Origin: Terfezia claveryi
Lineage: Eukaryota; Ascomycota; Pezizomycetes; Pezizales; Pezizaceae
Assembly: GCA_015179025.1 (NCBI GenBank)
Contig: WHUX01000155.1
Span: forward strand, 1 to 64,000
Length of the DNA: 64,000 nt
Reading direction: 5' to 3'
The notes beneath the pieces were generated by a model. The model was not told where the DNA came from, ran no database searches, and saw nothing but the letters and a program-made list of their open reading frames with translations. Numbering within the stretch: the first letter of the stretch is position 1; each line of letters opens with the position of its first letter. Both the position numbers and the translations under genes were made by a program. Shown one piece after another: positions 11,701 through 23,788 of the stretch.

Positions 11701-14700
11701 AAACTTAAACATTGCACTGTGCATGACTCCATTAACGTTGGTTACTCTCGTGGCGAATAGGAGTTGAAGCTGGTTATGTAAATTTCCCGGATCTGTAGCC
11801 GACTCTGCAGTTTTTTTATGCAGGGTCTAACACAACCAATGCGGACACTTGCATTCAGACCTGGTCGAATTCCAACTTGAAGGGAGTGATACTCCGTTAG
11901 CCGACCAGAAGAAAAGCCTTTCACTTATCCCCAGGCTTGGCTTCTCCCATTGGCATTCATTGTGTTTGTATCCAGTGCGCTGAAGTCATATATCCAGAGT
12001 GCTGTCAGCGAGACAAGTTTCACTCCGCTACCACGTAACTGGAAAGTTTGAAGTATGCCAGAAATGATCTTCAACATCGCGAAATCGACACCTCAACAAG
12101 TTCTAGGCACGACTACTGCGGGGTAAGCGATATATGATTCGCTCGGTTTCTTTGTTTTTTTTTTTTCTCCTCAATTCGACGTCCAATCCACCACAAACTT
12201 TTGAACCTGCTAACGTAGACTGTGACGTCTACTCATTGGCAATGCCATATAACGTAAGCCTTCCTTCAGCCGCTAACAGAAGATAATTCTATTTGCTGTG
12301 GAAGTACACCAAACTGTACATACCTGTTTTGAACAAGTCTATGCGTTTCAGCAGTTGTAAATAGCCAAGGAGCATCCCCGATGCTATGCAGATATTGCTT
12401 GTGGAATCACAGGCATGTCCCGAACCCAATCCAAGACCGAGTCCGAATCACGATTTAGGCGAGAAAGACCCTGAAAGCACTGGGCTGCCGAACGGCAATG
12501 CGGCGGCTATGTTCTTGCATTCATGCAATTTCATAGCGTGGTGAGCTGATCGTTCGGAAACCGATCCATCGAAGCAGTTTGCTTAGTTGGGTAACTAGCC
12601 CCTTACTTGTAAAAGGATAAGCCAGCTGTCACGCTCTAACTACTTGGGGATTTCTCCTTCTCTTCCGGGTACGCTACCATTCTATCTAACTAGTCCTGTG
12701 CCTTGGCAGTTGCAACTATAGTATAAGGTCCTGATATCTTTGATAGGTCCTCCAAGAGTGCTTACTGACATTGTGCACATGTTATCTAGACTGGTCATGA
12801 ATATATGAAAATTTCACTCTTTGCTCATACAACTACTTATCTTGTTAGTCTGTAGTCTGGTTCTTCTGCCGGATCCAGTTGTCTATAAGAGTAATGCTTG
12901 GCGTCCGATTTCCGATTTCCCCTCTGATAAACATGGCTGCTTGGCTCTTGATATATCGAATGTGATGAGACCGAATGGGCTATGAAGGGAGATGTGGTGG
13001 TGGACAAAGTATTGAATGGGGGTGATTGCCTTGGTTTGGTCGAGGTATGGCAAGGGTTTGGTTGCACACATCTCCGATGCCAATGACATTCGCAGATCTA
13101 GAGGTGACCTTGGACCTCACCTCTCTATTAAATCACAATAACTCCAGCCGCAGGTGCCGGCGCAGTCCCCATTCTTCAGGGCGAGAGATTGGGGAAAATT
13201 CCCTTCAAGCGGCTTGCCATTTGTTGCTGTTGATGTGTATCTAACACTCAGTTCGATTGCGGCCCAAACTGACACGCTTGTCGAAGGATATGACAAGCAG
13301 GGTTCTATTCTAAAACGGTGGGGGTTTCTGAGTTGCATCCATGCAATTTATGTTAGCCTCATTCCCATTTGACGTGCCCATAACCGCAATGCTCCATGGA
13401 GTATAGCTCTACCTAGGTCGTCAGTGTTAGCACGAGGCCTTTATTTTCACAAATGGCAAAAAATAGCTAGATTATAGCATTGCTTCACAACTTACAGGTT
13501 ATATAGAACGTAGCAAACGAGCATAGCTTTGAATAAGTATCTTAATCGCAAGGCAGCTCTCACAAAGTTGTATGGGGCTTGGCACTTTTGGAACTTGGCA
13601 CCGGTTCAGCAATTTATTTCAAGCTGGTCCAGCAGTTATAAAATGGGCTCAAGATATATATGAGATTATACCTCTATTTGGTGTTTGGGATAGGAAGTAG
13701 GTAATCCAGGTTAGGAAGTATTTTTGCAAATGGGGTCAGTTTCATTCAATTCCGGTGTAAAAATGGCTTCGTGCTTACACTTATGACCACTGACTATAGG
13801 TCAAACCTGCACAGGAAATGCGGGAACTTTGAGTCTACATGTTGCAGCAGGGAGAGTATGTACTTATATATACATACAGTACGTGCCGAGCGACTTACTT
13901 CGATTACTACTCTCTCGGGGGGAAGCAATTCATGAGATGCACGGTTTTGTTTGTCTTCAATCCACCTGTAATAATTGGCTGGAGCGGAAGGTCGCGCTTC
14001 GCTTCGCTGTATTCTACACAGAGTTTAGGGCCGTCGGCAGAGTTCGCTCAGTATTGAGAGCGGGCCCGCGATGGATAAGGTTGGATCAGGAGCAAAGCAA
14101 GAATTTGGGGTTTTATTTTGTTTTTTTATTTTTAGATCTTATATTTTGTTTTCGTCTTTGTTGAGCCACGCCATCCAAAGCTGGATGCATGCAGAGGGTT
14201 TTCTCTATTTGAACTTTTATCTGGGTGTCACAGATCCTTGGCTGTGGTGGGATCGGGGGCAGAGATACACTGGAGCGACCAGCTGGTCGATTCGGTGGCC
14301 AGCAAGGGGGCAGATGGTCCCGGCCGTGGTGGGTGAAGGGGCACAAACCTCGGCCCTTGTCTCACGCCCGAACAGGTCCATATGCCGTGGCCGTAAAAAA
14401 AAGAAGCAAGAGCCGCGTGAGCGTGTTCCCGGGACAACGTACACCACTCTGCCATTTCGTGAGGTTTAGACCCTTTGGTAGGCCAGTAAAACGGGGGGGT
14501 GCAGCGGCCATATTAATAATTGCGTTGGCCGAGTGGTTTCTAGCATCACGCCGTCTGGGCCCGCTTCCAGAGCTTCCAGTCGTGGGCTCGTCGCCGCCGA
14601 TCTCCTCCCAGCTGAGGGCGTGCAGAGTGGCATCCAGGAGGGCCATCCCAGACACTCACCCACCCACAGAAATGTAGGTAATTTACAACCTTGCCTGCCT

Positions 14701-15724
14701 GACCTGCGGGCTGCCTGCTGCCCTCCCGGCACCCTTACCTACGAATTATTATCTTAACTTGGCCGATCGAATCCTCAGGCTGCCGCTCTACCTACCACAC
14801 TCGCGCCGCCCTTTCCTGTTCCCTTTGCCAGAAGGAGTGTATGCCAGACTGCGTGCCACAACCACCCTCCTCCCCTCCCCCCCTTCCCCCACCTATCCCA
14901 CACCCACACGGCCGCTGGACATCGCCCACCCCACCCATTCACCTGCGCCCTACCACACAAACTTGCATATTCCTGCCCTTTCATTCCCGCCCTTTCAAAT
15001 ACCCTCCTCTCCCACCTACCTACACGCTCTTCTTTCACACGCCCTCCCGTCTTCTCTGGTATCCTCTGCAACCCCCCTCCCCCCCCCCCCCAACCCCCAC
15101 CTGGCCTCGTCTATCTATAACATTCACTCTACTGTGTGTGTCGGCAAGCCCACTCTTCATCTGAAGTCCATCTGGTCCGTCTGAAGTCTGCTCAAAGCCT
15201 CTTTCACTGCCCAGCCTCGACTCGACTGCAATCTCATCGGCCCAACAGTTTTTTCCGGAGGGGAGCAGTGGAGAACTTTAACCTATCCAGAGACCAAGTT
15301 TACATCATTATGGAATACATAAGTTGATAGCAATTACCTTCTTGGAGTTGTCACAGCCTCCTTCGCCTGCACTATTTATCTGCGTGTGATCCAATAATTA
15401 TTCTCACCCCACCCAGCAAATCCACTCACACGCATCGCCATCGACTCTCGTCATCGGAGGCAACTAGTTGATCAGAAATTCTATTTCAAGCATTCCTCTA
15501 GTTGCAAATATATCCTTCCCCTGTCCTCCAATTTCAGCAGTATTCATATTCTCAGAAGGTGTTCAGCTCTTTTCCATTGGACCATTTCGTGCAACATAGG
15601 TCCAACAGCCCGGGTCCACATTATCGCATACCTTTTCCTTTTCCTTGGTCGTCGATTCGTCATATAGAAGCATACATTCGAAGCAGCAGTTTGCATTAAT
15701 ATTTTACCAAGAATAATATACAAC
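8720..15724. other. Seven-kilobase gene-poor region
   Basis: I find no complete conserved gene. Contents seen: an (AAAT)n run at about 9473-9491, a minus-strand membrane-protein-like reading frame near 9280-9420 (see findings), a TAGTCTGGTT repeat end at 9221 and another at 12853, and C-rich pyrimidine tracts at 14870-15110 that probably belong to the promoter or leader of the gene at 15725. The spacing and lack of coding signal fit decayed repeat DNA, but no transposase domain is readable. Confidence 0.6.
9473..9491. repeat. AAAT microsatellite
   Basis: Four to five tandem AAAT units in a purine-rich stretch (pyrimidine-rich on the minus strand). Simple repeat with no apparent gene association. 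Confidence 0.85.
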
Positions 15725-17839
15725 ATGCCAGAACTCAGGCACAACACCCTCACTCAGCACCTCATGAGGATCTTTGACTGGGCTTCATCCAATGCGGCAC
15801 CCTTGACTGTATCTGACGAGGACCTTCTAGGGGAAGTTGATGAACCTCCAGACTATCAACCTCAATACTGCAAGCAGGCCGTTCATAAACCAGTTCCACA
15901 TTCATCGCTTCTCAGCCAGGCCCTTTCTAGCCCTGAATTGGGTCCAGTAGATTGTGGTCGGTATGGAAGGCAGAGTCAGGCAATTTCGTTTTGGAGTCTT
16001 AGTGGTGCCTCCACTGCTGAGCTCACTAGCGATGGGGGAATGTCATCCAGGTCACATTCACCCAGCCCACCGCCACCAGCACTGCTGCACACCTATGGGC
16101 GTATGCTTCATAGTCGCAAAGCATCTAGCAAAAAGGCTACTGAAGCTGTTCATGTGGTTGGGGAAGGTGTTGCGGTTGAAGGCCTTGCACGCAGAAGATG
16201 TATCAGGTTTGCATGCGGTGCAGAGCCACCTTCTAGGAAAAGCTCCACTGATGACTATCCTATTCTAGCTGTCACAGAACAGCCCCAAACTACTCTCAAG
16301 TCTGAAAATACAAAGACGCACCCAACTTCCATACGTTTTGCTGCTAATATCCAAACCTCTCAAGAAGGTGGGTCGCTTGTAAAGAGCCCCCCCCACAGTG
16401 CATCATATATTCATGCGAAAGCCACACCCCAACTGAGTACACCCCGAGCCTTGAATCCTGCAACACGCTTCCACGAATTCGCGAGCTCCTGTGAGGAAAC
16501 TGAATCTTGGATGTTCCAAGTGCCAGACAAGACTCGCATGCTGAGAGTGGATGGCGTTTTGGCCAAGGAAAAAGATATTAGGAAGTTGAGCGAGGAGGTT
16601 GAGGCGGAAGTGAGACAAGAGGAGGAAGAAGCGGAGGAATTGGGCCAGATAGATGAGGATGACGATGATGGGGAGGGTTTGGGGGGGGTGTTTGCTGATT
16701 GGAAGGAAGAAGATGAAGACGAGGACGAGGACGATGATGATGATGATGATGATGATGATGGTGATGATGAGGATGAGGATGAGGATGAAGATGACAATTG
16801 TGAAGAAGACGAGGAAGAATATCTGTCTGGAAACGAATCAGATAATGAAGAGGGATTCGCCTCTGATTCTGATGATGACGGATCGTTTTCCAGCTATCCT
16901 CGTCGCTCTGGCTATTCCTTGCCACTGTTGCAAAAGCCAATCTTCTCTCACAATGCCGCACCATTCTCAGTTGGCTCACTAAATACTTCCACCTTCAATT
17001 CTGATCGGCACCTTGCATCCATCAATTTACCCGACAGCACCGACTTCGTTTGCGGAACCTTCGATGAGGATAAGGCCCTCGAAGATGCATATGCATGCGC
17101 TCTGGTAGAACAGAAGCGCGCAAAGTACGGCCTTTCACCTCAGGATATCGACCCCAGCTTTCCGTCCGAGGAGTCTGACTCTGAGGCAGAGTATTGTATC
17201 AAGTCTCCTGGTACTCCAGAGCATGCCTGGACCCGGGGTAGGATGAGTTTGTCCGAGGAAGAAGCTCCTCGAGGTAAAAAAATTCATTCTATCCTTACTA
17301 GAGAAAAAACCTTCAATGAGGGTAAGATTCGATTCAACTCTCCGGCACCCCAGCGTCGGGCACACTCCCCAGCAGCAAAGCGTCGCATCATATCACCGCC
17401 TCCACCAACACAACGTGGCCTCAAGGTCCCTCCACCAAACTCCCGAAGGAATTCCAATGAGCATTCTCCCAGGCCCACACTGCCTCGCCGTGGCTCACGT
17501 GCTCTTTCTCCACCTCCTCCAGCTCGAAATGTGTCTCATCTGAATTTCACTCGGGGATTTATAGAGCGAACGAAGTCTCTTCCTAAGGGTTCTAAGCCCT
17601 CTCTGAGAGCATTCGGTGCGAATACTCAGGAAACCACTGTCGATGAAAATCCCGCCATTAAAATAAGGGGTGCCATTGATATTGTTAAAGGCCTGGAAAA
17701 GAAACGCGAAAGGCGTCGGAATAAGTTGGCGAGACAAAGAGCTAGTTATACTAGAAAAGGAGAGGGTGTCGAGAAAATGAGGGAATTGGGTTTGATGTTA
17801 GGCAAGGGTAAACAGGCCCAGTGGATGATATCTGTCTAA
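15725..17839 (+). CDS. Acidic, disordered DUF2457-like fungal protein
   Basis: Single-exon 704-residue protein. I see no catalytic motif. The layout is a Ser/Pro-rich N-terminus, a conserved-looking core with ESWMFQVPDKTRML (about residues 258-271), a Glu-rich helix, a long Asp/Glu run (about 308-385) encoded by GAT/GAC/GAG repeats, a second core (FDEDKALEDAYACALVEQKR, about 445-465), then a basic Ser/Pro/Arg tail with AIKIRGAIDIVKGLEKKRERRRNKLARQRA-like helices near 645-680. This architecture matches what I recall of the fungal family DUF2457 (Pfam PF10446), whose function is unknown. The basic KKRERRRNK stretch suggests a nuclear location (inference). The gene is preceded by a long pyrimidine-rich leader region. 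Family assignment is from memory and moderately sure; the coding call itself is strong. Confidence 0.85.
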   Translation: MPELRHNTLTQHLMRIFDWASSNAAPLTVSDEDLLGEVDEPPDYQPQYCKQAVHKPVPHSSLLSQALSSPELGPVDCGRYGRQSQAISFWSLSGASTAELTSDGGMSSRSHSPSPPPPALLHTYGRMLHSRKASSKKATEAVHVVGEGVAVEGLARRRCIRFACGAEPPSRKSSTDDYPILAVTEQPQTTLKSENTKTHPTSIRFAANIQTSQEGGSLVKSPPHSASYIHAKATPQLSTPRALNPATRFHEFASSCEETESWMFQVPDKTRMLRVDGVLAKEKDIRKLSEEVEAEVRQEEEEAEELGQIDEDDDDGEGLGGVFADWKEEDEDEDEDDDDDDDDDDGDDEDEDEDEDDNCEEDEEEYLSGNESDNEEGFASDSDDDGSFSSYPRRSGYSLPLLQKPIFSHNAAPFSVGSLNTSTFNSDRHLASINLPDSTDFVCGTFDEDKALEDAYACALVEQKRAKYGLSPQDIDPSFPSEESDSEAEYCIKSPGTPEHAWTRGRMSLSEEEAPRGKKIHSILTREKTFNEGKIRFNSPAPQRRAHSPAAKRRIISPPPPTQRGLKVPPPNSRRNSNEHSPRPTLPRRGSRALSPPPPARNVSHLNFTRGFIERTKSLPKGSKPSLRAFGANTQETTVDENPAIKIRGAIDIVKGLEKKRERRRNKLARQRASYTRKGEGVEKMRELGLMLGKGKQAQWMISV
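16728..16795 (+). repeat. GAT/GAC/GAG codon repeat encoding an acidic run
   Basis: Tandem GATGAT and GAGGAT codons produce ten or more consecutive Asp and alternating Asp-Glu residues within the gene at 15725-17839. The tract is in frame and likely length-variable. Confidence 0.9.
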
Positions 17840-18756
17840 CATGAAGCCACAGAAAAGCGAGCATTTGTACATCTTTCGATACCTCGTTGATCAATCGATC
17901 AATCTTTCAATTCAATTTTCATTTGTTTTATTTCAATCTTCTCTGCGGACTCGAGAAGATTCGTCTGGCGTGGCTACCTGCTTTTTTTGCATTTTATTTG
18001 TCAAAAGGGTTCTCTATACTTCTCCTTCTCTTTTATTATACTTTGAGTCCTCCTTTTTCTCTGTAAATATTCATATTCTTTGTTGTAGAGGAGGACTATG
18101 AACGGGGAACCTTACTACTTTCTGTTGTATGTCCAAATATGGGTGAGGTGTTCGGCTGATTTTACATTTTCCTTTCTTCTTATTTATGGGGCGGACATTC
18201 TTGATTTCTTTTAGCGAGATATATTAACTGAAAGACTTCTATAACGGCGAAGGTTTTGTTATGGATGGTCATATCAGACATAAATGCACTATTTGCAGAT
18301 AAAGGGGAGGATTTCTGGTTGATTTAGCAGGTGTTATTTTCTCGAATTTTCCTAACGGCTTCTTTCATGTATTTACGATTTTCCTTTACGGTTGTTCCAT
18401 TATCCGGAGTTTTCTTTCAATCTTACCCTGGAGAGCGCGAGAGGGGAAAGGATACGGATGGGGTCTAAGGCACATGGCTATGTTGAATCTCGATGTACCA
18501 GATTGAGAACATAGGCCACTTTTAGTATTACGTATTTTAAGGAGAGAAAGCATTAATATAAGAGCGAATTTTAATAAATGCTTATCTTCGCCCTAATGAA
18601 CGAAATCGCAAAAAATATGTGCCGATGTGTGAACATATGAGGACGATTGGACGATACTTGTGATTGATGTCATTAACCAAACATTCATCGTGACCTACAA
18701 GGTAGGTAGAGAGACAATATAAACAGAAAAAGACTCATGCATCATGCACCCTGACC
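17840..18756. other. Convergent 3' intergenic region
   Basis: Lies between the stop of the DUF2457-like gene (+) and the stop of VMA5 (-). It is T-rich on the plus strand directly after 17840, as expected for a fungal 3' untranslated region. No gene seen. Confidence 0.6.
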
Positions 18757-20112
18757 TCATGCTATTTCAAATTCATAATAGACATAAGCGCTATACTCCG
18801 CAGTATCCCCCGCCATAAGATCCCCGGGAATATCGTTTTTTATATTCCCTTTCTTATCTCTACCAAATGCATTCCCGCCTAGGTAATTGTAGCCATCGAG
18901 CTGCTTTTTGACTTTTTGAGCCGCTTTCGCATTTGGTGACTAGTCCATTATGTTAGATTGGATCTGCTACTTATATAAACATACATCGGAGTGGAGAAGT
19001 AGCTCACCCTGATTATCGCACTAGTGTATTCCAGCGGCAAACCGTATCGCAGGACACTTTCAACGTATACACGTAGGGCTTTGATGTGTATCCAGGCCAT
19101 GAACTCATCGCTCCATGCAGTCATTGCTAATCGTAGCGTCTCATTCCAGATTTTCCTCTCTAATATGCGCGCGCTGTCTATTTCCTGCTTTGCTTTCTCA
19201 CTACCGTTGTCCGTCCATGTGAAGTCCCTAGGGACGAACTTCTTCGCTCGGGCTTTCTGCACAAATTCGGGAATGTGCTTCTTGAAGAGAGTAACGGTGT
19301 ATAAGGCGAATTCTTCGTCTTGGCCGAGCTTCGCTGATGAGCGGGGTACCACCATTGGTGCGAGGATTTCGTAAGACTTCAGCCAGTCCTTTTCGAGGGT
19401 GTTCGGAATAGCGATGAGTAGGGTTTCGAGGTATTCCGATCCGGTAACGAAGTCATCTTTCCTGACGATTCCGTAGAGGGATTTGGTGGAGAGGTTACCA
19501 GTTTGTTTACGCTCGAGGGCAATCAGGTTGGATTTGGCGGCTTGATACTGGGTGTATTTCGACTTGAGGTCATTATCCAGCAATACTACTTCCTGGGGAC
19601 GGTCAGCTTGATTTCTTGTGGTAGAGAGGTAGGTGTTTTGGGTTAGGGTACATTGAGCTTACCTTGTGTAGAGTTTCGATGAGCTCTCCAATAGACCTCT
19701 CGCTCCGGTACTTCACTTTGTTCCAGGTAAAGTTCCGTAGATATTGATCGATGGGCTCTTTCCGGTATCCAAAATTAGCATTATGCTGCCCGGGCAGCTC
19801 ACCGACGAAGGGGGTCTCACTATCGTTGACCATCTTATGCTCTCCCGCCCGTCCGTCCTCGCACACGTTTCTCAACACATCTGCAACCTTCGCAACGGCA
19901 GATTCCACTTGTTGGTCTACCTTCGCCAACTCGTCCGCCTGCAGCACCAGTGCATCTAGAGTTCCAATCTTGAAGGACGGTATGTTGAACCGAGCAACCT
20001 CTCCCGCATCGGGAGATACCGTCGCCGTCAACGCATTGAAAGCCTCATCCTCGTCACCAGACCGTACAATGGTGGCCGGTAGTGCCACCAGTATATATTT
20101 CGAGTTGGACAT
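18757..20112 (-). CDS. VMA5: V-type proton ATPase subunit C, three exons
   Basis: Subunit C of the V1 sector, which clamps the stator of the vacuolar/endosomal proton pump and is released when the enzyme is reversibly disassembled. Minus-strand exons: 20112-19663, 19592-19008, 18939-18757 (405 aa, close to yeast Vma5 and human C1). Recognisable blocks are SKYILVALPA at the N-terminus, YLRNFTWNKVKYR, LKSKYTQYQAAKSNLIALERKQTGNLSTKSL, FVPRDFTWTD, LRVYVESVLRYGLP, and the C-terminal YLGGNAFGRDKKGNIKND block. The start is the internal MSNSKY rather than an ATG 39 bases upstream, because the family begins M-(S/T)-KY-(x)LVALP. Introns (70 and 68 nt) preserve frame. The gene diverges from SAR1. Confidence 0.95.
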
Positions 20113-20476
20113 AATTGAGGCCGGCAAGAGATTATGGGTATAATCGACCAATTGCTTAACGTTTTGTATGGGGTCAATAGGCGAGTCCTTCGGCTGGCTG
20201 CAACAGCTCTATGCTTTGTCGTCACCGATAGGCGATAGTACACAACTTAGTCAGCCGTCGTTTAGCACCAAGAACATTCTGGCCTTTTGCGCTCACTAGC
20301 TACCATAAGCACTTCTATCTTGCCACAATCTACATATCCCCAATCCCACCAACTCGGAACGACACTTTCAAAAAAGGTTCCATTCTGATTGCACAACCCG
20401 TTATATTTCATCTATAGTCTACCATCATCTCAGCTTCGTCACTTTCTATTGCACGCCAACTTTGACTACAGCAAGT
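20113..20476. promoter_or_regulatory. Shared divergent promoter of VMA5 and SAR1
   Basis: The 364 bp between the two start codons is the only space available for both 5' leaders and promoters. Both products serve the endomembrane system (V-ATPase stator; COPII coat GTPase), so coordinated expression is plausible, but no specific factor site is assigned. Confidence 0.55.
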
Positions 20477-21443
20477 ATGTGGGTCATCAACTGGTGTAAG
20501 TGCAATCTGGCCTCAGCCGCCAGACCTATGTTATAATTCATTAACTTGGCCGCTACGTATAGTTTGGGATGTTCTTGCATCGCTCGGTCTCATGAATAAG
20601 AATGCTAAGCTCCTCTTTCTGGGACTCGACAATGCCGGAAAGACGACGCTCCTTCATATGTTGAAGGTATGCTACTAGTTCCCGGAGGGTTGTTTGATTT
20701 TCTACGCTAGAGCAGATATATTTTGGACGCCTGCTGATTATTGGGACATATTGGAGCATAGAATGACCGAGTAGCCATCCTACCACCGACATTACATCCA
20801 AGTTAGTCTCCCTGATTGTTGCGATAAACATGGTCATGATCACGTGCTTATAATCAAATATAGCTTCCGAAGAACTAGCTATCGGTAACTGCAAGTTCAC
20901 CACCTTCGACCTTGGTGGACATCAACAAGGTTCGATAGTCACTTGCGTCACCGGCCCGACGATCACCTGCTTTGTGGTTCCAGCCTGTAACACCAAGAAA
21001 CCTATTGGCTAACTTACTGCCTCGATACTACAGCCCGTCGTCTCTGGAAAGACTACTTCCCCGAGGTCAACGGGATTGTCTTCCTTGTTGACGCCAAAGA
21101 CCATGAGCGTCTTCCCGAATCGAAGGCTGAGCTCGACGCTCTGCTGTCCATGGAAGAGCTTTCAAAAGTCCCTTTCCTTATCCTTGGAAACAAGATCGAT
21201 CACCCTGAGGCCATCTCTGAGGATGAATTGAGGATGCAGCTTGGTTTGTACCAGACCACTGGAAAGGGCAAGGTGCCATGCGAGGGAATAAGGCCCATTG
21301 AGGTGTTCATGTGCAGTGTTGTCATGAGGCAAGGTGAGAACAGCGCCCCCCTAATATATTCCCGGATACCTATAGTTAGGAGCTAATATATCCTATTACC
21401 AGGATACGGAGAGGGAATTAGGTGGATGTCCCAATATGTGTAA
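20477..21443 (+). CDS. SAR1: COPII small GTPase Sar1, six exons
   Basis: Arf-family GTPase that starts COPII coat assembly at the endoplasmic reticulum. Exons: 20477-20495, 20563-20666, 20762-20801, 20864-20929, 21034-21333, 21403-21443 (189 aa, the usual size). It starts [16 protein letters not shown], the amphipathic membrane-inserting helix that distinguishes Sar1 from Arf. G1 is GLDNAGKT (residues 27-34), the effector Thr lies in [14 protein letters not shown]3 is DLGGH (about 69-73) and G4 is NKID (about 129-132). The C-terminus IRWMSQYV is typical. The small first exon (19 nt) splits codon Trp6/Phe7. All five introns are GT-AG and keep frame. Confidence 0.97.
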
Positions 21444-23788
21444 ACTGGATATTATCCACTAAAAGCTCTTATTCACCCATTTACCGGCTTTCCTTTCGAT
21501 TCCCTGCTTTGACAGTGCACTGCTCTTCTTCCTCAACTTCCTGTTCCGCCTAATCGATTATCCCTCAGAACTTTATTTTACCAAGTATAATTGCTATTGG
21601 TTCGCCATTACAACCTTCTACCTCCTGTTTATGTTATGACTTTGGATGATATAATTTGTGTTTTTATGTTATCTAGCTGAAAGGAAATAATCTTCCGTAT
21701 ACATGATAAGACCGAGGAGTCTCGCTGGTTGAGAAACATTTTGTTTATAGCTGAGAGTTCCGGTCAGTTTGCATGGTGCACGTTACATGGAGATCAACAC
21801 CCATGCATCGACATCTACCCAAGCACACATAATCTGAAACAGGGAGGTTGAGAGGATGGAAAAAAAAAGGCAGGTTTATGTGGGATATATATTTTGTTCT
21901 AGTACACATTCTAGAATGTCCATGTACATTTGTGCCAAAGTGGGTCGGCGATGTCCATATCGATCTTACGTACTCAGGCCAGAGGCTGAGAAGGGTAGCT
22001 GTTGAAGCCAGGAACTGGCTCCTTTGTATTTCTCCGAATGGGCACATAGGCGACCTAGTACAGTGAAGCTCACCAACGAAGAGGCCAGTGCCCTTGGCCT
22101 CAAGCCGGAACCACAGCGGTAAGCCTGACGAGGCCTTAGGATGTCAATTAAAATGACACTCGCGAATAGTTCGAGTTTTTGGGTACCGAAATAACTGGTT
22201 GGAGGAGCCAAAGCACAACGCCAGTTGTGTTTAATTTCAGTGCCACCAAAATATGATTGATATTGCCGTGTCTCGGATTCGGTAACTTGGGTAAGACGCG
22301 ATTGCCTGTGTGTTAGCTGGCTGAAATGCAGGTTGGCGGAAACAGTGCGGAATGTTCCAACTAGTACTAGGGTAATATTTCAGTAGAAGCACTCTTCATG
22401 ATGAATGAAGTTTTTATACATGTATAAATAGGTTTCATTCCCCCTTTCATCCCCCCTCCCGGCGGCTGGGTAACGTCATAAGGTACTGACTAGACTTGAT
22501 GACTTGCACAACCCTCCCGTCCCGAGCCGTCCCCACTTACCCGGCAATATCTTGGCGGGGCAGTATCCCGACCCGTCGATACCTAAGGAGGGAATAGGAA
22601 AATATTAGGATGAGAGTTCGAGAAACATGTACGAGAAAAAGCCACTAGTCAGTTTAATCCATCCAAGTGAGAACAATCCAAGAGGAATAGAATAATATAT
22701 ATTGGAGATAAAGGTGGCGGATGTATTCCAGTTGTGGTAGATCTAATCGATATAATAGCTCATTAAGTGTGAATTGCTGCTTCCCGTCATGAGAGCACGT
22801 TCCCTCTCGTTCGTGTTTTAGACGATGAAGATATAGATGGGCGCCATGAGGGTAACCGAGTAGCAGCCAGGAACAAGACCCGCATGTGGTGATTCATATT
22901 TGTACCTGACCCGGCCTGACTTCCATCCGTAGACCGTGACTAGATCCCTTTGTATGGCGCCGTACGGAACTGGGGTAACACTAGCGGTAGTCAGGTCCAT
23001 CCAACGGCCACTGCCACCACACGAGAAGTTGTCCCAAGTCGATCATACATGATTCCCAAAATGGAACGTGACATTGAGAGGAATCGAGAGGAAAATATAG
23101 AGGACTAATTGGTAAAGGAAACTCTGTACATTTAAAACGGCTGTCTACGCCAATTCACCAGTAATGCATGCGCACTCGTACCCCAAAAAGTGGAGATGCC
23201 ATACACCCAGAGTAGGGAAGAAAAAGAAAAAAGAAGAGGGACCCTCAGGTATTGAAAAGAGAAGGAAAGAAAAAACATAAGGGAAAAATGAATAAGGAAA
23301 CATCAACAAGGCCACAAAACCAAACCCAGTGGCACTAGCATTCTAGGCAGACAGACCTCATAAAAGTACCAACGCCATGCCACCTCCCAAAAAGACACAT
23401 ATTAGTAGCGTACACACACAAATACTCCCGGTATCACAAGCCAAAGATGGAAGGTCACAGAGACGCAAAACCCTTAGTTGCAATAAGAAAGAGGATGGAA
23501 CGATATATCGAATAAGGGGTTGAAGTAAGGTGGGAAAATAGACGAAAGGAAAGCGAAAAGCAAAAACACCTTCTCTGTTGACACTGGATCTACCCAATTA
23601 ACAAATATAAGGAAATTTTTAGGGGGCACGCTCCCACCCAAAACTTATCGACACGAAATTATCCTTCCAAACCTCCTAACTGGAAAGCAACTCCGTCGGG
23701 ACCCCGGCAATGCCAATCGAGTTGATGTATATTTAGTCTAGTAAAACCCACAAATTATAGAGATATTGCCCTTTAACCAGCTCTCTTC
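21444..23788. other. Intergenic region between SAR1 and the phosphodiesterase
   Basis: The 3' flanks of a plus-strand and a minus-strand gene meet here. The SAR1 3' untranslated region likely extends a few hundred bases. The remainder has no conserved frame that I recognise and no clear repeat. Confidence 0.5.

Noticed and set aside
14524..14600. tRNA-like A box (TTGGCCGAGTGGTT) at about 14524
   Set aside because: The A box is perfect for tRNA-Leu/Ser, but the downstream GTGGGCTCGTCGCC is a poor B box, and there is no matching acceptor stem or anticodon arm. At best it is a degenerate tRNA or tRNA-derived repeat.
14759..15184. Pro-rich open frames at 14759-15184
   Set aside because: They come from C/T-rich promoter sequence and show no conserved motif.
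16411..16797. Minus-strand poly-Ser open frame
   Set aside because: It is the antisense of the Asp/Glu codon run of the gene at 15725-17839.
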